64,000 nt of DNA from Gimesia algae (GTDB taxonomy: Bacteria; Planctomycetota; Planctomycetia; Planctomycetales; Planctomycetaceae). Both the position numbers and the translations under genes were made by a program. Under the pieces are notes generated by a model. That model was not told the origin of the DNA. It searched no databases and was given only the letters and a program-made list of their open reading frames with translations. Location: the NCBI RefSeq assembly GCF_007746795.1, contig NZ_CP036343.1, forward strand, positions 5,121,357-5,185,356. The letters are read 5' to 3'. This document shows, piece by piece, positions 7,062 through 17,347 of this stretch. Within the stretch, counting starts at the first letter, position 1; every line of letters begins with the position of its first letter.

Positions 7062-9956
7062 ATGACAAACTTACCTGCAAAACTGATGCTGTGCTGTTCA
7101 CTCTGCCTGCTGGCCAGTCTGCCCGATTCGCTGCCGGCTGCAGAGAAGCAGATCGATTACCCGAAACAGATCGCTCCCCTGTTTCGCAAATATTGTGAAG
7201 GCTGCCACAGCGCGGATGATCCGGAAGGAAAATTCGCGATCGACTCTTATCAGGGTTTACTCAAAGGGGGCAAACATGGTCTGGCAGTTTTACCCGGCGA
7301 CAGCGGCAGCAGCCGACTGATCCGCATGATCAAAGGCGAAGCCAAACCGGTGATGCCGCCGGAAGACAGTGGCGAAAAACTGACCGACGCAGAAATTGCC
7401 CTGCTGGTCGAGTGGGTCAACCAGGGAGCCAAAGGCCCCTCAGACAAAGAACCCGCCCGTATGGAACTAACGGTGCCCGACATTGCGCCTGCCAAATCCA
7501 TAAAAAAGCCGGTTGCATCACTGGCCTGGTCTCCGGAAACCAATCAGATCGCCATCGCCCGCTTTGAAGAAGTCAAGCTCCTCTCACCTGATCTGAAAAC
7601 AGTCATTCAGTCATGGAAGACACTACCTGGCAAAGTAAACTCTGTCCGTTTCAGTCCAGACGGCAAGTGGCTGATTACATCTTCAGGAACAACCGGTTTA
7701 TTTGGCCAGGCTGCCATCTGGGATGTGGAATCAGGAAAGAAACTGCATGAGTTCGTGGGGCACAAGGATGTGCTGTATGCGGCTGCGATCAGTCCCGACA
7801 AGAAATGGCTGGCGACTGGCAGTTATGATCAGAACATCATTCTCTGGGATATCGCGACCGGTAAACAGATCCGATCGCTGACCGGACATAACGGCGCCAT
7901 ATTTGATCTGGCTTTCAGTCCCGACAGTACCACACTGGCCAGTGCCTCGGCTGACGCCACGGTGAAAGTCTGGCAGGTCTCTACAGGCAAACGTCTGGAT
8001 ACGCTCAGCCAGCCCCTCAAGGAACAGTACTCCGTTACATTCAGCCCGGATGGCAATTTCATCCTTGCTGCGGGAGCCGACAACCGGATTCGCAAATGGC
8101 GTTTTGTCTCCCGGACTTCTACAAAAATCAATCCGTTAATTTACGCCCGCTTCGCTCATGAAAATCCTGTGACACAGATCGCCTTTTCCCCTGACGGCAA
8201 ACTGCTGGCATCCATTTCCGATGACCAGTCGCTGAAAATCTGGGATGCCAGTCAGTTGATTTTATTGAATGTGCAGGAAAACCTGCCTGCCCTACCGACC
8301 TCAGTTGTCTTCTCTGCTGATTCCAAAGAGACTCTGGTTGGTTACAGTAATGGGTTGATTGAGAAAATTGAACTACCACCGCAGCTTTCTCCCGCGCGTG
8401 AAACTCAGAACTCAGTCGCCGCAACCAGAAAAGCGGCAGTGCCAGCAGCTCCGGTATCAAAAACAGTGTCGCTTCAGGAGCAGGAACCTAATAATCAGCC
8501 GATCGATGCAACACAGCTGAAAGCGTCTGCGATTGTAGTCAGTGGTGTCATCTCGTCAGACAAACCAGAACAGCCCGACATAGACCTGTATCGTTTCGAA
8601 TCCAAGGCGGGTCAGGAATGGCTCATCGAAACGAATGCCGCTCGCAAAAAATCCAAACTCGATTCCAAAATCGAAGTGCTCGATGCGGAAGGCAAGCAGA
8701 TCCCCCGGGTTCTGCTGCGAGCCGTCCGCGATTCCTATTTTACCTTCCGCGGTAAAGATTCGAACATCGTCAATGATTTCCGCATTCAGAACTGGCAGGA
8801 AATGGAGTTGAACGAATATCTGTACTGTAACGGTGAAGTCGTCAAACTCTGGCTCTACCCGCGTGGTCCCGATTCCGGATTCAACGTCTATCCAGGCAGT
8901 GGCGGAAAACGCTATACCTACTTTGGAACCAGCCCCATCACTCACGCGCTGCATGAGCCCTGCTATATTGTAGAACCGCATCCCGTGGGTTCGGATTTGC
9001 CCCCCAATGGTCTTCCCGTCTTCACCATTTTTTATGAAAACAATGATGACGGCAGACGCGGACTGGGGGACGATTCACGTTTGATCTTCCAAGCGCCTCA
9101 GGACGGCGTGTATTATGTGCGTGTCTCAGATGTCCGCGGATTTCAGGGCAAAGACTTCCATTACGATCTGACGGTTCGTCCCCGCCAGCCTGATTTCAAA
9201 GTGACTTTGAAAGGGGCCAACCCCAAGATCAATGCCGGCAGTGGAAAAGAGATCGAAGTCGTCGCTGATCGCATTGATGGCTTTAATGGACCGATTCGTG
9301 TTGATATTGCCGATGTACCTGCAGGCTTTCATGTCACCAGCCCGATTATCATCCAGGCCGGTCACGATCGGGCTTACGGCGTATTATCAGCAGACCCAGT
9401 ACCGGAAACTTCTGGTCCACTTGTTGCACCGCAGCCCAACGACAGTCGCTATCAAACTGTTTCAGTCACCGCGACTGCAAAAATTGGTGGCAAAGAAGTC
9501 ACTCACCCGGTAAATCCACTGGGACAGATCAAACTACTCGAAAAACCAAAACTGATTATCCGTATGGTGACGATGGATACCGACAAACTGGATGTTGCCG
9601 GCGACAATATAGCCGAAATTCCTGCGAAGCCCATTGAACTGACCATCCATCCTGGCGAAACAATTTCAGCCCGGGTTCTGCTGCTGCGAAATGGTTATCA
9701 GGGAGTCGTCGGTTTTGGGCGTGAGTATGCAGGCCGCAATCTGCCCCACGGCGTCTATGTGGACAACATCGGTTTAAATGGACTGTTGCTGCTGGACAAT
9801 CAGAATGAACGGACTTTCTATCTGACGGCTGCCAAGTGGGTCCCTGAAACGACACGTTTGTTCCATCTTCGAGCCGCCCAGGAAGGCAACCAGACTTCAA
9901 TTCCAGTGCTCCTGCATGTAAAACACAAAGATAAACTGGCTGCCAGTTCGAACTAA
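7062..9956 (+). CDS. Exported cytochrome c/WD40/PPC-domain fusion protein
   Basis: A 964-residue protein with a signal peptide (about residues 1-27). A PSCyt1-type cytochrome domain follows with CEGCH at residues 45-49 and a distal Met region (VMPPEDSGEKL). From about residue 150 to 450 there are WD40 repeats, several ending in recognisable IWD or ILWD strands (AIWDVESGKKL, ILWDIATGKQI, KVWQVSTGKRL, KIWDASQL). From about residue 475 on there are beta-sandwich regions resembling pre-peptidase C-terminal (PPC) domains (EQEPNNQPIDATQL, DIDLYRFESKAGQEW). TGAGGT at 7050-7056 serves as the ribosome binding site. It closes the cluster begun at 2937. Electron transfer coupled to a surface scaffold is the inference; no substrate can be named. 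Confidence 0.9.
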   Translation: MTNLPAKLMLCCSLCLLASLPDSLPAAEKQIDYPKQIAPLFRKYCEGCHSADDPEGKFAIDSYQGLLKGGKHGLAVLPGDSGSSRLIRMIKGEAKPVMPPEDSGEKLTDAEIALLVEWVNQGAKGPSDKEPARMELTVPDIAPAKSIKKPVASLAWSPETNQIAIARFEEVKLLSPDLKTVIQSWKTLPGKVNSVRFSPDGKWLITSSGTTGLFGQAAIWDVESGKKLHEFVGHKDVLYAAAISPDKKWLATGSYDQNIILWDIATGKQIRSLTGHNGAIFDLAFSPDSTTLASASADATVKVWQVSTGKRLDTLSQPLKEQYSVTFSPDGNFILAAGADNRIRKWRFVSRTSTKINPLIYARFAHENPVTQIAFSPDGKLLASISDDQSLKIWDASQLILLNVQENLPALPTSVVFSADSKETLVGYSNGLIEKIELPPQLSPARETQNSVAATRKAAVPAAPVSKTVSLQEQEPNNQPIDATQLKASAIVVSGVISSDKPEQPDIDLYRFESKAGQEWLIETNAARKKSKLDSKIEVLDAEGKQIPRVLLRAVRDSYFTFRGKDSNIVNDFRIQNWQEMELNEYLYCNGEVVKLWLYPRGPDSGFNVYPGSGGKRYTYFGTSPITHALHEPCYIVEPHPVGSDLPPNGLPVFTIFYENNDDGRRGLGDDSRLIFQAPQDGVYYVRVSDVRGFQGKDFHYDLTVRPRQPDFKVTLKGANPKINAGSGKEIEVVADRIDGFNGPIRVDIADVPAGFHVTSPIIIQAGHDRAYGVLSADPVPETSGPLVAPQPNDSRYQTVSVTATAKIGGKEVTHPVNPLGQIKLLEKPKLIIRMVTMDTDKLDVAGDNIAEIPAKPIELTIHPGETISARVLLLRNGYQGVVGFGREYAGRNLPHGVYVDNIGLNGLLLLDNQNERTFYLTAAKWVPETTRLFHLRAAQEGNQTSIPVLLHVKHKDKLAASSN

Positions 9957-9999
9957 GACACCCGCAGGGAGAGTCAAGTGAAACCGTGCCTGGCAGGCT

Positions 10000-11268
10000 T
10001 TATCTGGCTAACGGCTGCGAGGGGTTTGCACTCAAATCCGGCAGGGGTGCGTGGGGATAGTCGACGGGCTGATAACGAATCGCCAGTTCGGGAGTTTCCA
10101 GCCTTTTGCCGCCCTGTAAGCGTGAAGTCAAAGCACGGTCGAGCATACCACTGGTTAACAATGTCCGTTCGACAGGATAGCTGGGACGGCCCGTGTGAAT
10201 CATGCGTTCGATACTTTTTAACAGATACGCAAAGTGAGGATGTGCAGGTTCAGTTCGCTCTTCGAACTGAGTGGCGACAGGTTTCTCTTGCCCTTTGAGC
10301 TTTAACGCCACCGAAGTACGATTCACCGACTGCAGCATGAATAATGCTCCTACAAACCCGTCGTTGTACTTGAAGAGAAACAATCCGGCGTCCGGATCAT
10401 CTCGAACATCCCCCTGCCTTACTTTGGGCACAGCTGCCAGTGCGGCATCGAAGACAGCCTGGGAAACGAGGCCTTCATCAAGGACGTTCCACATGGCGTC
10501 CCCGTCTAGATATTGGACCCACTCCACACCACTTTCTGCCCCCCTTCGTCGCTCAACCAGGCATTGAAAACACTCGAGTGCATGAAAGCCATACCTGTCA
10601 AGTTCGGAATAGCCAATTCCCACCGCAGCTTCGATTTCAGATCCCAGCGGTAGATTGAGTTCCGGTTTCCGATATGTCAGGGGAAGCGATGAGCCGGCCA
10701 TGAAAGGCACCTTCATTTCCTGGGCACGATCATACATCCATTTTGCATCAGCCCAGACGGGCCCTGGATGTTTGTCATTAAAGACAGGTACAACGCGGTC
10801 ATATTTCTGAAAGGTATCAGTAATTTCTTTGAAAAAACGACGACGAGGATAGAGATGCTGCCCTTTGGCATTAATAGGATATTCGCCATGTTCGCCGATG
10901 CTGATCACGCCATCAACGGGTATCCGGTCGGTTCCCACAGTGACCGCTTTTTCGATGGAATCAAAAATCGGCACGTTATATTTCGCGGCCATTTTTCGGG
11001 ACAGATCCAGATCGGTAAACTGATCTACATACAATGAGGATAACTTTAAAGCCGGCCCTGCTCCGCCATCCTGCTTCCAGCCCTCCAGGATTTTCCCAAC
11101 CAGCACATCTGCATGTGTTTTAGGTTCGTAGATTGATACGACCGCGGCAATCGATTTTGTTTCAACTGACTTTACAGGAGCCGCGTTCACACGCTGTGAA
11201 ACAACCCCATACGCAGCAGCGACACTGGCGATCCAGTCTCTGCGAGTCATCATCCTGAGATTCTTCAT
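10000..11268 (-). CDS. Tat-exported protein distantly like Gfo/Idh/MocA oxidoreductases
   Basis: A 422-residue protein with an N-terminal twin-arginine motif (MTRRDWIASVAAAYGVVSQ) and an Ala-rich cleavage region. The first part (KSIAAVVSIYEPKTHADVLVGKIL, then RKMAAKYNVPIFDSIEKAV and VDGVISIGEHGEYP) recalls the nucleotide-binding half of Gfo/Idh/MocA proteins. The glycine-rich dinucleotide loop expected near the start is not obvious, so a lost or altered cofactor site is possible. Similar proteins are widespread in planctomycetes and usually have no assigned reaction. It ends 43 nt from the convergent cytochrome/WD40 gene. The downstream neighbour on the same strand order is the large heme-binding protein at 11375, whose end is 106 nt upstream of this start. 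Confidence 0.7.
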   Translation of the reverse strand: MKNLRMMTRRDWIASVAAAYGVVSQRVNAAPVKSVETKSIAAVVSIYEPKTHADVLVGKILEGWKQDGGAGPALKLSSLYVDQFTDLDLSRKMAAKYNVPIFDSIEKAVTVGTDRIPVDGVISIGEHGEYPINAKGQHLYPRRRFFKEITDTFQKYDRVVPVFNDKHPGPVWADAKWMYDRAQEMKVPFMAGSSLPLTYRKPELNLPLGSEIEAAVGIGYSELDRYGFHALECFQCLVERRRGAESGVEWVQYLDGDAMWNVLDEGLVSQAVFDAALAAVPKVRQGDVRDDPDAGLFLFKYNDGFVGALFMLQSVNRTSVALKLKGQEKPVATQFEERTEPAHPHFAYLLKSIERMIHTGRPSYPVERTLLTSGMLDRALTSRLQGGKRLETPELAIRYQPVDYPHAPLPDLSANPSQPLAR

Positions 11269-11374
11269 CGTTTTAGTTAATCCCTTTTTAGATTCAGGTG
11301 ATTGATCCCAAGAGCAGTATTGCTCTCAATTCAGACAAAAAACAGAGCCCTTTTACATAGGACTTTGATTCAAA

Positions 11375-14299
11375 TTAGTCTTTCTTCTGAAACAGTGAAT
11401 GTTCCGGATCTCCACCAGATCGCAGGAAAGCCAATAGATCGAGTGCTTCTTCCTTCGTGAGTGTATCAATGAGACCGGTAGGCATCATGGATGACTTGGA
11501 AGGCAGCATTTCTTCAATCGTATCCTGGTCGATCGATGTCAGCTTACTGGGATTGGCCATATCCGTGAGCACCATCAGATTTTTACCACTGAGATTAATC
11601 ACGCGCCCATTCACGACGCGACCATCATCCAGGACAAACATGGTCGAAGCATACTGATCTGAGATCACCTTCGAGGGTTCAATAATTGATTCCAGGAGGT
11701 TTTGTGCATTGAAGCGTCCGCCTGCTCCGGTCAGATCGGGACCAATGGTCCCCCCTTCGCCAGCAAAGCGATGACATTTAAAACAGGTCGCAGCAGCAAA
11801 CATCTTGCGTCCCTGTTCGAAATTGCGCTGAGTATGATCGCTGTTTTCTGCATTCAGTAATTCACCAACGGTCCACTTCTTAACAAAGGGTCGTGGTGGT
11901 CCTTCTGCAACGGGTTCCGCTTTTTCGAGATTGACTTCCAGAACCGGTTTCAACATTTCCTTTTCCGCTTCAGACAGATTATTAATTGCTTCCGCCCGAA
12001 TATTGACCAGAAATTTATTGAACGACATCCCCCCTTTATGGGCGGTCGACTTGAGAAACCATTCAAAGTATTTCTTGCGCAGACTGTCATTCCAGCCTGT
12101 CGTCAGATTCATAAGTACCTTCGCATAATGAATCTGTTCCTCCTGCGTCAGCGCTCGATCCTGGAGTTCCAGAGTCCGTTCAATGACTTTGGGAGCATTC
12201 AGATAAACCAGCACTCGGCTTAATTCACGATTCATAAAAGAATTGGCAGCAGGATATGCTTTGTTGATCTGCGCGAGAAGATCCAGACGCTCTCTCTCCG
12301 TCGGCCCTCCCAGCCGGACAAATACCAGTTGATACAACCGTAGCAGATCCATTTTTTGTGTGTCCGTCAGTTTGTTCCAGTTCAGTTTTTTTAATACATT
12401 CACTAACGGTGTTTTGAATGCAGGACTGCCATTGCGTGCCAGCGCGATTCCGCCGGTGATTAACGTCGTTGGATCTTTTTCCAGCAGCACGCAGTTCTGC
12501 CATTGTTCGACAGGCTGGTGTTCAAGAGCAATGCGCGCCGCAAAACGAATGTGACGATCTTCGTGACCCAGGTAAGGCCAGACCGAATAGACAATCGTTT
12601 CATTCTTTTGAGCATGCAATTCTTCCAGATCTCGTCGTAATTCCCGCAGACCGGCGAGCGCATCCGGGTTCGGTTCCGCAGGAGCCGTCGATTCATCGCC
12701 TGTATAAGTGATGCGATACAAACCGGACTGCGTGCGTCGACCGCCAATCGTAAAGTAAAATGCACCATCCACAGGACTGACGACCAGATCCGTCACAGGC
12801 AGAGGTGTGGCGGAAGCGAATTTCTCATATGTCGCGACATAAGAAGCGCCCTGCGGCTTCAGATGGACAGCGTAAATAATCCCGTAACTCCAGTCCGAAA
12901 TGAATAACGCTTCCTGATATTTTGCCGGAAATTTCGCACCGGTGCCAAAAATAATCCCTGTTGGAGAACCCTGACCGATATTCACAACAGCTGGAAGACT
13001 GTCGGGATAATAATCGGGCCATTTCCCCGTACCCGAACGCCAGCCGAATTCACTGCCGCTGGTAACATGATTCACGCGCGTGGGTCGATACCAGGGAGAG
13101 CCGACGTCCCATTCCATGTCGGCATCATAAGTAAACAGTTCCCCTTCCGGATTGAAAGCGATGTCATACTCATTCCGGAAGCCGGTGCTGACGATCTCAA
13201 ATTCTTTGCCTTCCGGATCCGTACGACAGATCCAGCCCCCTGGTGCCAGTTTACCGGCAGCATGCCCACGGGCATCCCACAAGCGATGCAGCAACAGGTC
13301 CTCACTCCAGTTGCGGGGCACCAGTGATTTCTCAGGGTCCGGTAAATTGGTATGATTACCGGCAGCGATGTAGAGCGATTTTTTATCAGGCGAAAGAATG
13401 ATGGCATGCGGCCCATGTTCGCCACCTCCCTTAATTTCTCGCAGGAATTTGACTTCGTCAAACTGATCGTCTCCAGTGGTATCTTTGAGACGATACAGGC
13501 CAGAAAGTCGTTCCTTACCACCATTCACTACGGCGTACAGACTGTCGAAGGCATACAGCAGCCCATGTGCCATGCCCATATCGACCTTCAGTTTTTCCAC
13601 CTGGGTATCATTTGTTTTTGAACCAATTTTTGCCGGGGTGATGCGATACAGGTCGCCGTACTGATCGGAAGTAATGAGCCGTCCTTTGGGATCAATGGTC
13701 ATACTGACCCACGATCCCTGTACTTCGGTTGGAACCGAATACAATAACTCCACCTTAAAATCTTTGAGCAATTTGATCTGGTCTGCGGGAGTGGCTGTTG
13801 CAGAACGCGGTGCTTCTGTATTACCCAGTGAGATTGATTCGATTTCAATCAAACCTGTCTGACTGGCCGGATCAATCCTGAGACCCGTCATTTCAGAATC
13901 GGCGTAAAAGACGAACGACAGTTCCTGCCAGTCTGGTTTTTTCTTCTTTAAATCAAATCGTTCAGAACGGGAATCGGCATAGCTGTTGTTTTTTTCCGTT
14001 TTCCAATAGACCTCCCCCTTCAGGGGAAAGTCAGCCCGCAGTTTTAATTTCACCTGTTTCCAGCCGGCTGCTGATTTCAATTCGCGACCGAAGTGTGGAT
14101 CCTTTCCTGTACTGTCCACGTGTAGCAGATTGTCTTTGACCGAAAGTTTACAATCCGAGTAAGCGGTCCAGCCGTGTTCCGGATTCTGGAACGTCCATAT
14201 CTGAGTTGACGGCGACTCGATAGTTTCAGCGGCCAGCAGTGTCTGAGAAACAAGTATTGTGCTGATGGTGATACACAGAGTTTGAAATGCTTGAATCAT
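11375..14299 (-). CDS. Exported PVC-type propeller dehydrogenase with C-terminal heme-binding domain
   Basis: A 974-residue protein with a signal peptide (about 1-24, ending LLAAE). Residues about 30-150 form a beta-sandwich module. Residues about 170-530 resemble the sugar dehydrogenase-type propeller of planctomycete and verrucomicrobial proteins (LKDFKVELLYSVPTEVQGSW, HGPHAIILSPDKKSLYIAAGNHTNLP, SGSEFGWRSGTGKWPDYYPDS). A helical HEAT-like stretch precedes a C-terminal c-type heme-binding domain with CFKCH near residue 840 and GEGGTIGPDLTGAGGRF after it. The ribosome binding site is GGGGG a few bases before the ATG. A periplasmic redox role on carbohydrate is inferred from the family, not shown. 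Confidence 0.88.
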   Translation of the reverse strand: MIQAFQTLCITISTILVSQTLLAAETIESPSTQIWTFQNPEHGWTAYSDCKLSVKDNLLHVDSTGKDPHFGRELKSAAGWKQVKLKLRADFPLKGEVYWKTEKNNSYADSRSERFDLKKKKPDWQELSFVFYADSEMTGLRIDPASQTGLIEIESISLGNTEAPRSATATPADQIKLLKDFKVELLYSVPTEVQGSWVSMTIDPKGRLITSDQYGDLYRITPAKIGSKTNDTQVEKLKVDMGMAHGLLYAFDSLYAVVNGGKERLSGLYRLKDTTGDDQFDEVKFLREIKGGGEHGPHAIILSPDKKSLYIAAGNHTNLPDPEKSLVPRNWSEDLLLHRLWDARGHAAGKLAPGGWICRTDPEGKEFEIVSTGFRNEYDIAFNPEGELFTYDADMEWDVGSPWYRPTRVNHVTSGSEFGWRSGTGKWPDYYPDSLPAVVNIGQGSPTGIIFGTGAKFPAKYQEALFISDWSYGIIYAVHLKPQGASYVATYEKFASATPLPVTDLVVSPVDGAFYFTIGGRRTQSGLYRITYTGDESTAPAEPNPDALAGLRELRRDLEELHAQKNETIVYSVWPYLGHEDRHIRFAARIALEHQPVEQWQNCVLLEKDPTTLITGGIALARNGSPAFKTPLVNVLKKLNWNKLTDTQKMDLLRLYQLVFVRLGGPTERERLDLLAQINKAYPAANSFMNRELSRVLVYLNAPKVIERTLELQDRALTQEEQIHYAKVLMNLTTGWNDSLRKKYFEWFLKSTAHKGGMSFNKFLVNIRAEAINNLSEAEKEMLKPVLEVNLEKAEPVAEGPPRPFVKKWTVGELLNAENSDHTQRNFEQGRKMFAAATCFKCHRFAGEGGTIGPDLTGAGGRFNAQNLLESIIEPSKVISDQYASTMFVLDDGRVVNGRVINLSGKNLMVLTDMANPSKLTSIDQDTIEEMLPSKSSMMPTGLIDTLTKEEALDLLAFLRSGGDPEHSLFQKKD

Positions 14300-14637
14300 G
14301 TAGCTGCCCCCGATTCGTGATCAATTGGAAATAGAATTGCAGTTGGACGGAAATGTGGTATTGTCAACTGGATCGTAAAAGCCTGTCGGCATTTCTAGAG
14401 AACAGATCGACAAGACGGGAAGGTTTCAGATATCGGTTGTTAAAATGTAGTGTTCCCTTCATCATAACAGCTGGAATATGCATTGAAAACTCGTCTGGAT
14501 TCATTTTTATTTATTGATTTCGCGCAGGTGAACTCGATATTTCTACGAAATCATTGCATCATATAATGGAGTCATTCATCAAATTCTTCTCAATTCTTTG
14601 AGCTGATCCTACGCACAATAAAAACAAGGAGCCTCAC
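14300..14637. other. Divergent intergenic region, no gene seen
   Basis: This 338-nt stretch separates the divergent heme-binding protein and sugar-transporter genes. It holds a TATAAT at 14562-14567, about 70 nt before the lipoprotein start, which could be a -10 element, but no convincing -35 box stands at the right distance. No hairpin with a U-run and no long open frame were seen. Confidence 0.5.
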
Positions 14638-15783
14638 TTGAAAACCTGTCGCGAATTGATTCGGAGTTGCAGCCTTTTTGCAACAATCTTTAGTATTTCT
14701 CTCCTGTTACCCGCCTGTAACCAGCAGAATGGGAACGGTAAAAAAACAGTTGCCTTCGTCACAAACGGAGTCGACCCGTTCTGGGTGATTGCCCAGAGAG
14801 GTGCTGAAAAAGCGGGTGAAGACCTGGATGTGAATGTCGAAGTGAGAATGCCCCCCCAGGGTGTGGCGGATCAGAAACGAATGGTTCAGGAACTGCTGGC
14901 TCAAAACGTCGATGGAATTGCGATCAGCCCGATTGATCCGGAAAATCAAAATGAGCTGTTAAAAGAAATCGCCGCGCGATCGATTCTGATCACTCAAGAT
15001 TCCGACGCACCGGAAAGCCCACGTCAGTGCTATATCGGCATGGATAACTACACCGCCGGTCGCATGTGTGGAGAACTGGTCAAAGAAGCCCTGCCGGATG
15101 GAGGCGAGGTCATGCTGTTTGTAGGGCGTCTGGGTCAGGCCAATGCCCGTCAACGCAGGCAGGGTGTGATTGACGAACTGATGGATCGCTCGCACGACGG
15201 TTCACGCTACGACAAACCAGGTGAGGTCATCAAGAATGACAAATACTCTATTCTGGATACCCGTACTGACGACTTCGACCATCCGCAAGCCAAAGCGAAT
15301 GCGGAAGACGCGATTGCCAATCATCCCAATTTAAAATGCATGGTCGGTCTGTTTGCTTACAATCCCCCGCTCTGCCTGGAGGCGATTCGTGACGCCGGTA
15401 AACTGAAAGAAATCAAGGTTGTCTCATTTGACGAAAATGAAGCCAGCCTGCAGGGAATCATGGATGGTACGGTCGTAGGCACTGTCGTTCAAAACCCTTA
15501 CCAGTACGGCTACGAATCGGTACGCGTTTTGAAAGCACTCGCCAACGGTGACAAATCGGTGATCCCGGAGAACGAAATTCTGCACATTCCGGCTCGCAAA
15601 ATCCGTAAGGACAATGTTGAGGAGTTCTGGACCGAACTGAAATCACTGCTCGGCGATTCTGCGAAAAAGGATCCGGGACAAACCGTAAACGAGACAATAA
15701 AATCTGCAAAGAAAACTGATCCGGGAGCAACACCAGACCCCCGTTACCCACAACAGCAGAAAGAACCGCAGAAGGATGAGTAG
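14638..15783 (+). CDS. Sugar ABC transporter substrate-binding lipoprotein (RbsB-like)
   Basis: A 381-residue periplasmic-binding lipoprotein. The signal peptide ends in the lipobox LLPAC at about residues 23-27. The mature part has the type I periplasmic-binding fold ([73 protein letters not shown]), characteristic of ribose and related sugar binders. The start is TTG at 14638 with AAGGAG about 7 nt upstream. The last eight bases overlap the ATPase gene, so they are translationally coupled. The C-terminal 50 residues are Lys/Pro/Gln rich and probably disordered, longer than RbsB. The sugar cannot be told; the genes downstream are linked to C1 metabolism rather than to a sugar kinase. Confidence 0.9.
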   Translation: MKTCRELIRSCSLFATIFSISLLLPACNQQNGNGKKTVAFVTNGVDPFWVIAQRGAEKAGEDLDVNVEVRMPPQGVADQKRMVQELLAQNVDGIAISPIDPENQNELLKEIAARSILITQDSDAPESPRQCYIGMDNYTAGRMCGELVKEALPDGGEVMLFVGRLGQANARQRRQGVIDELMDRSHDGSRYDKPGEVIKNDKYSILDTRTDDFDHPQAKANAEDAIANHPNLKCMVGLFAYNPPLCLEAIRDAGKLKEIKVVSFDENEASLQGIMDGTVVGTVVQNPYQYGYESVRVLKALANGDKSVIPENEILHIPARKIRKDNVEEFWTELKSLLGDSAKKDPGQTVNETIKSAKKTDPGATPDPRYPQQQKEPQKDE

Positions 15784-17308
15784 TCCTGCCACGACTCATC
15801 CGGCACCACTTCTCGAAGTAGCTCAGATCTCCAAACAGTTTCCTGGCATCAAAGCCTTGAGCCAGGTCAGCCTGTCGTTAAACCATGGAGAAGTTCTGGC
15901 TGTCATTGGTGAAAATGGTGCCGGTAAAAGTACGCTGATGAAAATCCTGGCGGGTGTCCAGCCTCCGGATTCGGGGAAACTGCTGATTGAAGGAGCAGAA
16001 GTCTCAATCTCCGACGTAGAGGCTGCGTTGGAGAATGGGATCGCCCTGATTCACCAGGAGTTGAACCTCTGTGAGAATCTGGACATCGCAGCCAATATTT
16101 TTCTGGGACGTGAGCCCGCTTCCTGGAATGTGATCAACCAGCAGCAGACTTACCTCGAATCCCAAAAGCTGCTCAAGCAGGTGGGGCTGAATCTTCCTCC
16201 GCAAACCCTGGTGGGTGATCTGACCGTCGGGCAACAACAGATGGTCGAAATTGCCAAGGCTCTTTCGATCAATGCCCGAATCCTGATTATGGATGAACCC
16301 ACCTCATCCCTTTCTCTGCACGAATCGGAGGCCCTGTTTGCCGTCATCCGGGAACTGAAGGCGCGAGGGGTCAGTGTGATTTACATTTCCCATCGGCTGG
16401 GCGAGGTCAACGACCTAGCCGATCGTGTCGTCGTCTTACGCGATGGCGAAAACGCAGGCGATCTGGACCGTGCCTCGATCTCCCATGAACGGATGGTGCA
16501 ATTAATGGTGGGCAGGAATGTCTCCCAGTTTTTTCCGCATACGCCCCATGAGCCCGGTCAGGTCGTTCTGGAAGTCAAACAGCTCCGTACCCCCGCCTAT
16601 CCGTCCCACTTCATCAACTTTTCGATCAGGCAGAATGAAATTGTTGGTATTTCAGGACTGGTCGGAGCAGGCCGTACAGAGCTGCTGCAGGTGCTGTTTG
16701 GCATCGACTCTCCTCTCAGTGGTTCCATCTCAGTTGCCGGACAGGAAGTACAGATCAATTCACCGCGGGATGCAATCCGAGCGGGTCTGGCACTGGTACC
16801 CGAAGACCGTAAACTACAGGGGCTGGTGCTGGAGATGGCAGTCCGCGAAAACATGAGTCTGGCCAGCCTGACGCGCGATCGAAAATCACTGGGTAGAATT
16901 AATTTTAATCAGGAACGCAACATCTCCGAAGAGATGATCGCGGTGATGAAGATCAAAACTCCCAGCGATAGTCAGATCGTGCAGTTTTTATCTGGCGGAA
17001 ATCAACAGAAAGTCGTGCTGGGAAAATGGCTGGCCATGAATCCCCGCGTCTTGCTGCTCGACGAACCCACCCGCGGCGTTGATATTGGTGCGAAAGAAGA
17101 AATCTACACGCTGATGAATCAACTGGCCTCTCAAGGCATGGCGGTCCTGTTTGTCAGTAGCGATCTGGAAGAAATCCGCGGTATCTCTGACCGTGTGCTG
17201 GTCATGCATGAGGGACAAATGACTGGCGAACTCTCCCGCGATGAATTTAGCGAGGAGGCCATCATGCAACTGGCGACCGGCCAGACTCTCAGCCACAGTC
17301 AGACGTAA
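15776..17308 (+). CDS. Sugar ABC transporter ATP-binding protein (RbsA/MglA-like)
   Basis: A 510-residue cytoplasmic ATPase with two ABC domains in one chain, as in RbsA, MglA and XylG. The first domain has Walker [10 protein letters not shown] at residues 45-53, a signature [15 protein letters not shown] and Walker [11 protein letters not shown]. The second has a degenerate Walker A ([16 protein letters not shown]), signature [15 protein letters not shown] and Walker [12 protein letters not shown]. The degenerate second Walker A is normal for this subfamily. It overlaps the lipoprotein gene by 8 nt and is followed 39 nt later by the permease. It energises import of a sugar or similar small molecule. 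Confidence 0.95.
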   Translation: MSSPATTHPAPLLEVAQISKQFPGIKALSQVSLSLNHGEVLAVIGENGAGKSTLMKILAGVQPPDSGKLLIEGAEVSISDVEAALENGIALIHQELNLCENLDIAANIFLGREPASWNVINQQQTYLESQKLLKQVGLNLPPQTLVGDLTVGQQQMVEIAKALSINARILIMDEPTSSLSLHESEALFAVIRELKARGVSVIYISHRLGEVNDLADRVVVLRDGENAGDLDRASISHERMVQLMVGRNVSQFFPHTPHEPGQVVLEVKQLRTPAYPSHFINFSIRQNEIVGISGLVGAGRTELLQVLFGIDSPLSGSISVAGQEVQINSPRDAIRAGLALVPEDRKLQGLVLEMAVRENMSLASLTRDRKSLGRINFNQERNISEEMIAVMKIKTPSDSQIVQFLSGGNQQKVVLGKWLAMNPRVLLLDEPTRGVDIGAKEEIYTLMNQLASQGMAVLFVSSDLEEIRGISDRVLVMHEGQMTGELSRDEFSEEAIMQLATGQTLSHSQT

Positions 17309-17347
17309 TGATCATCTAAGCTGAAATCATACCTGAGAATCAGAATC

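Noticed and set aside
11311..11326. Short 6-bp hairpin between the oxidoreductase-like gene and the heme-binding gene
   Set aside because: No U-run follows on either strand and a stem of six pairs is expected by chance.
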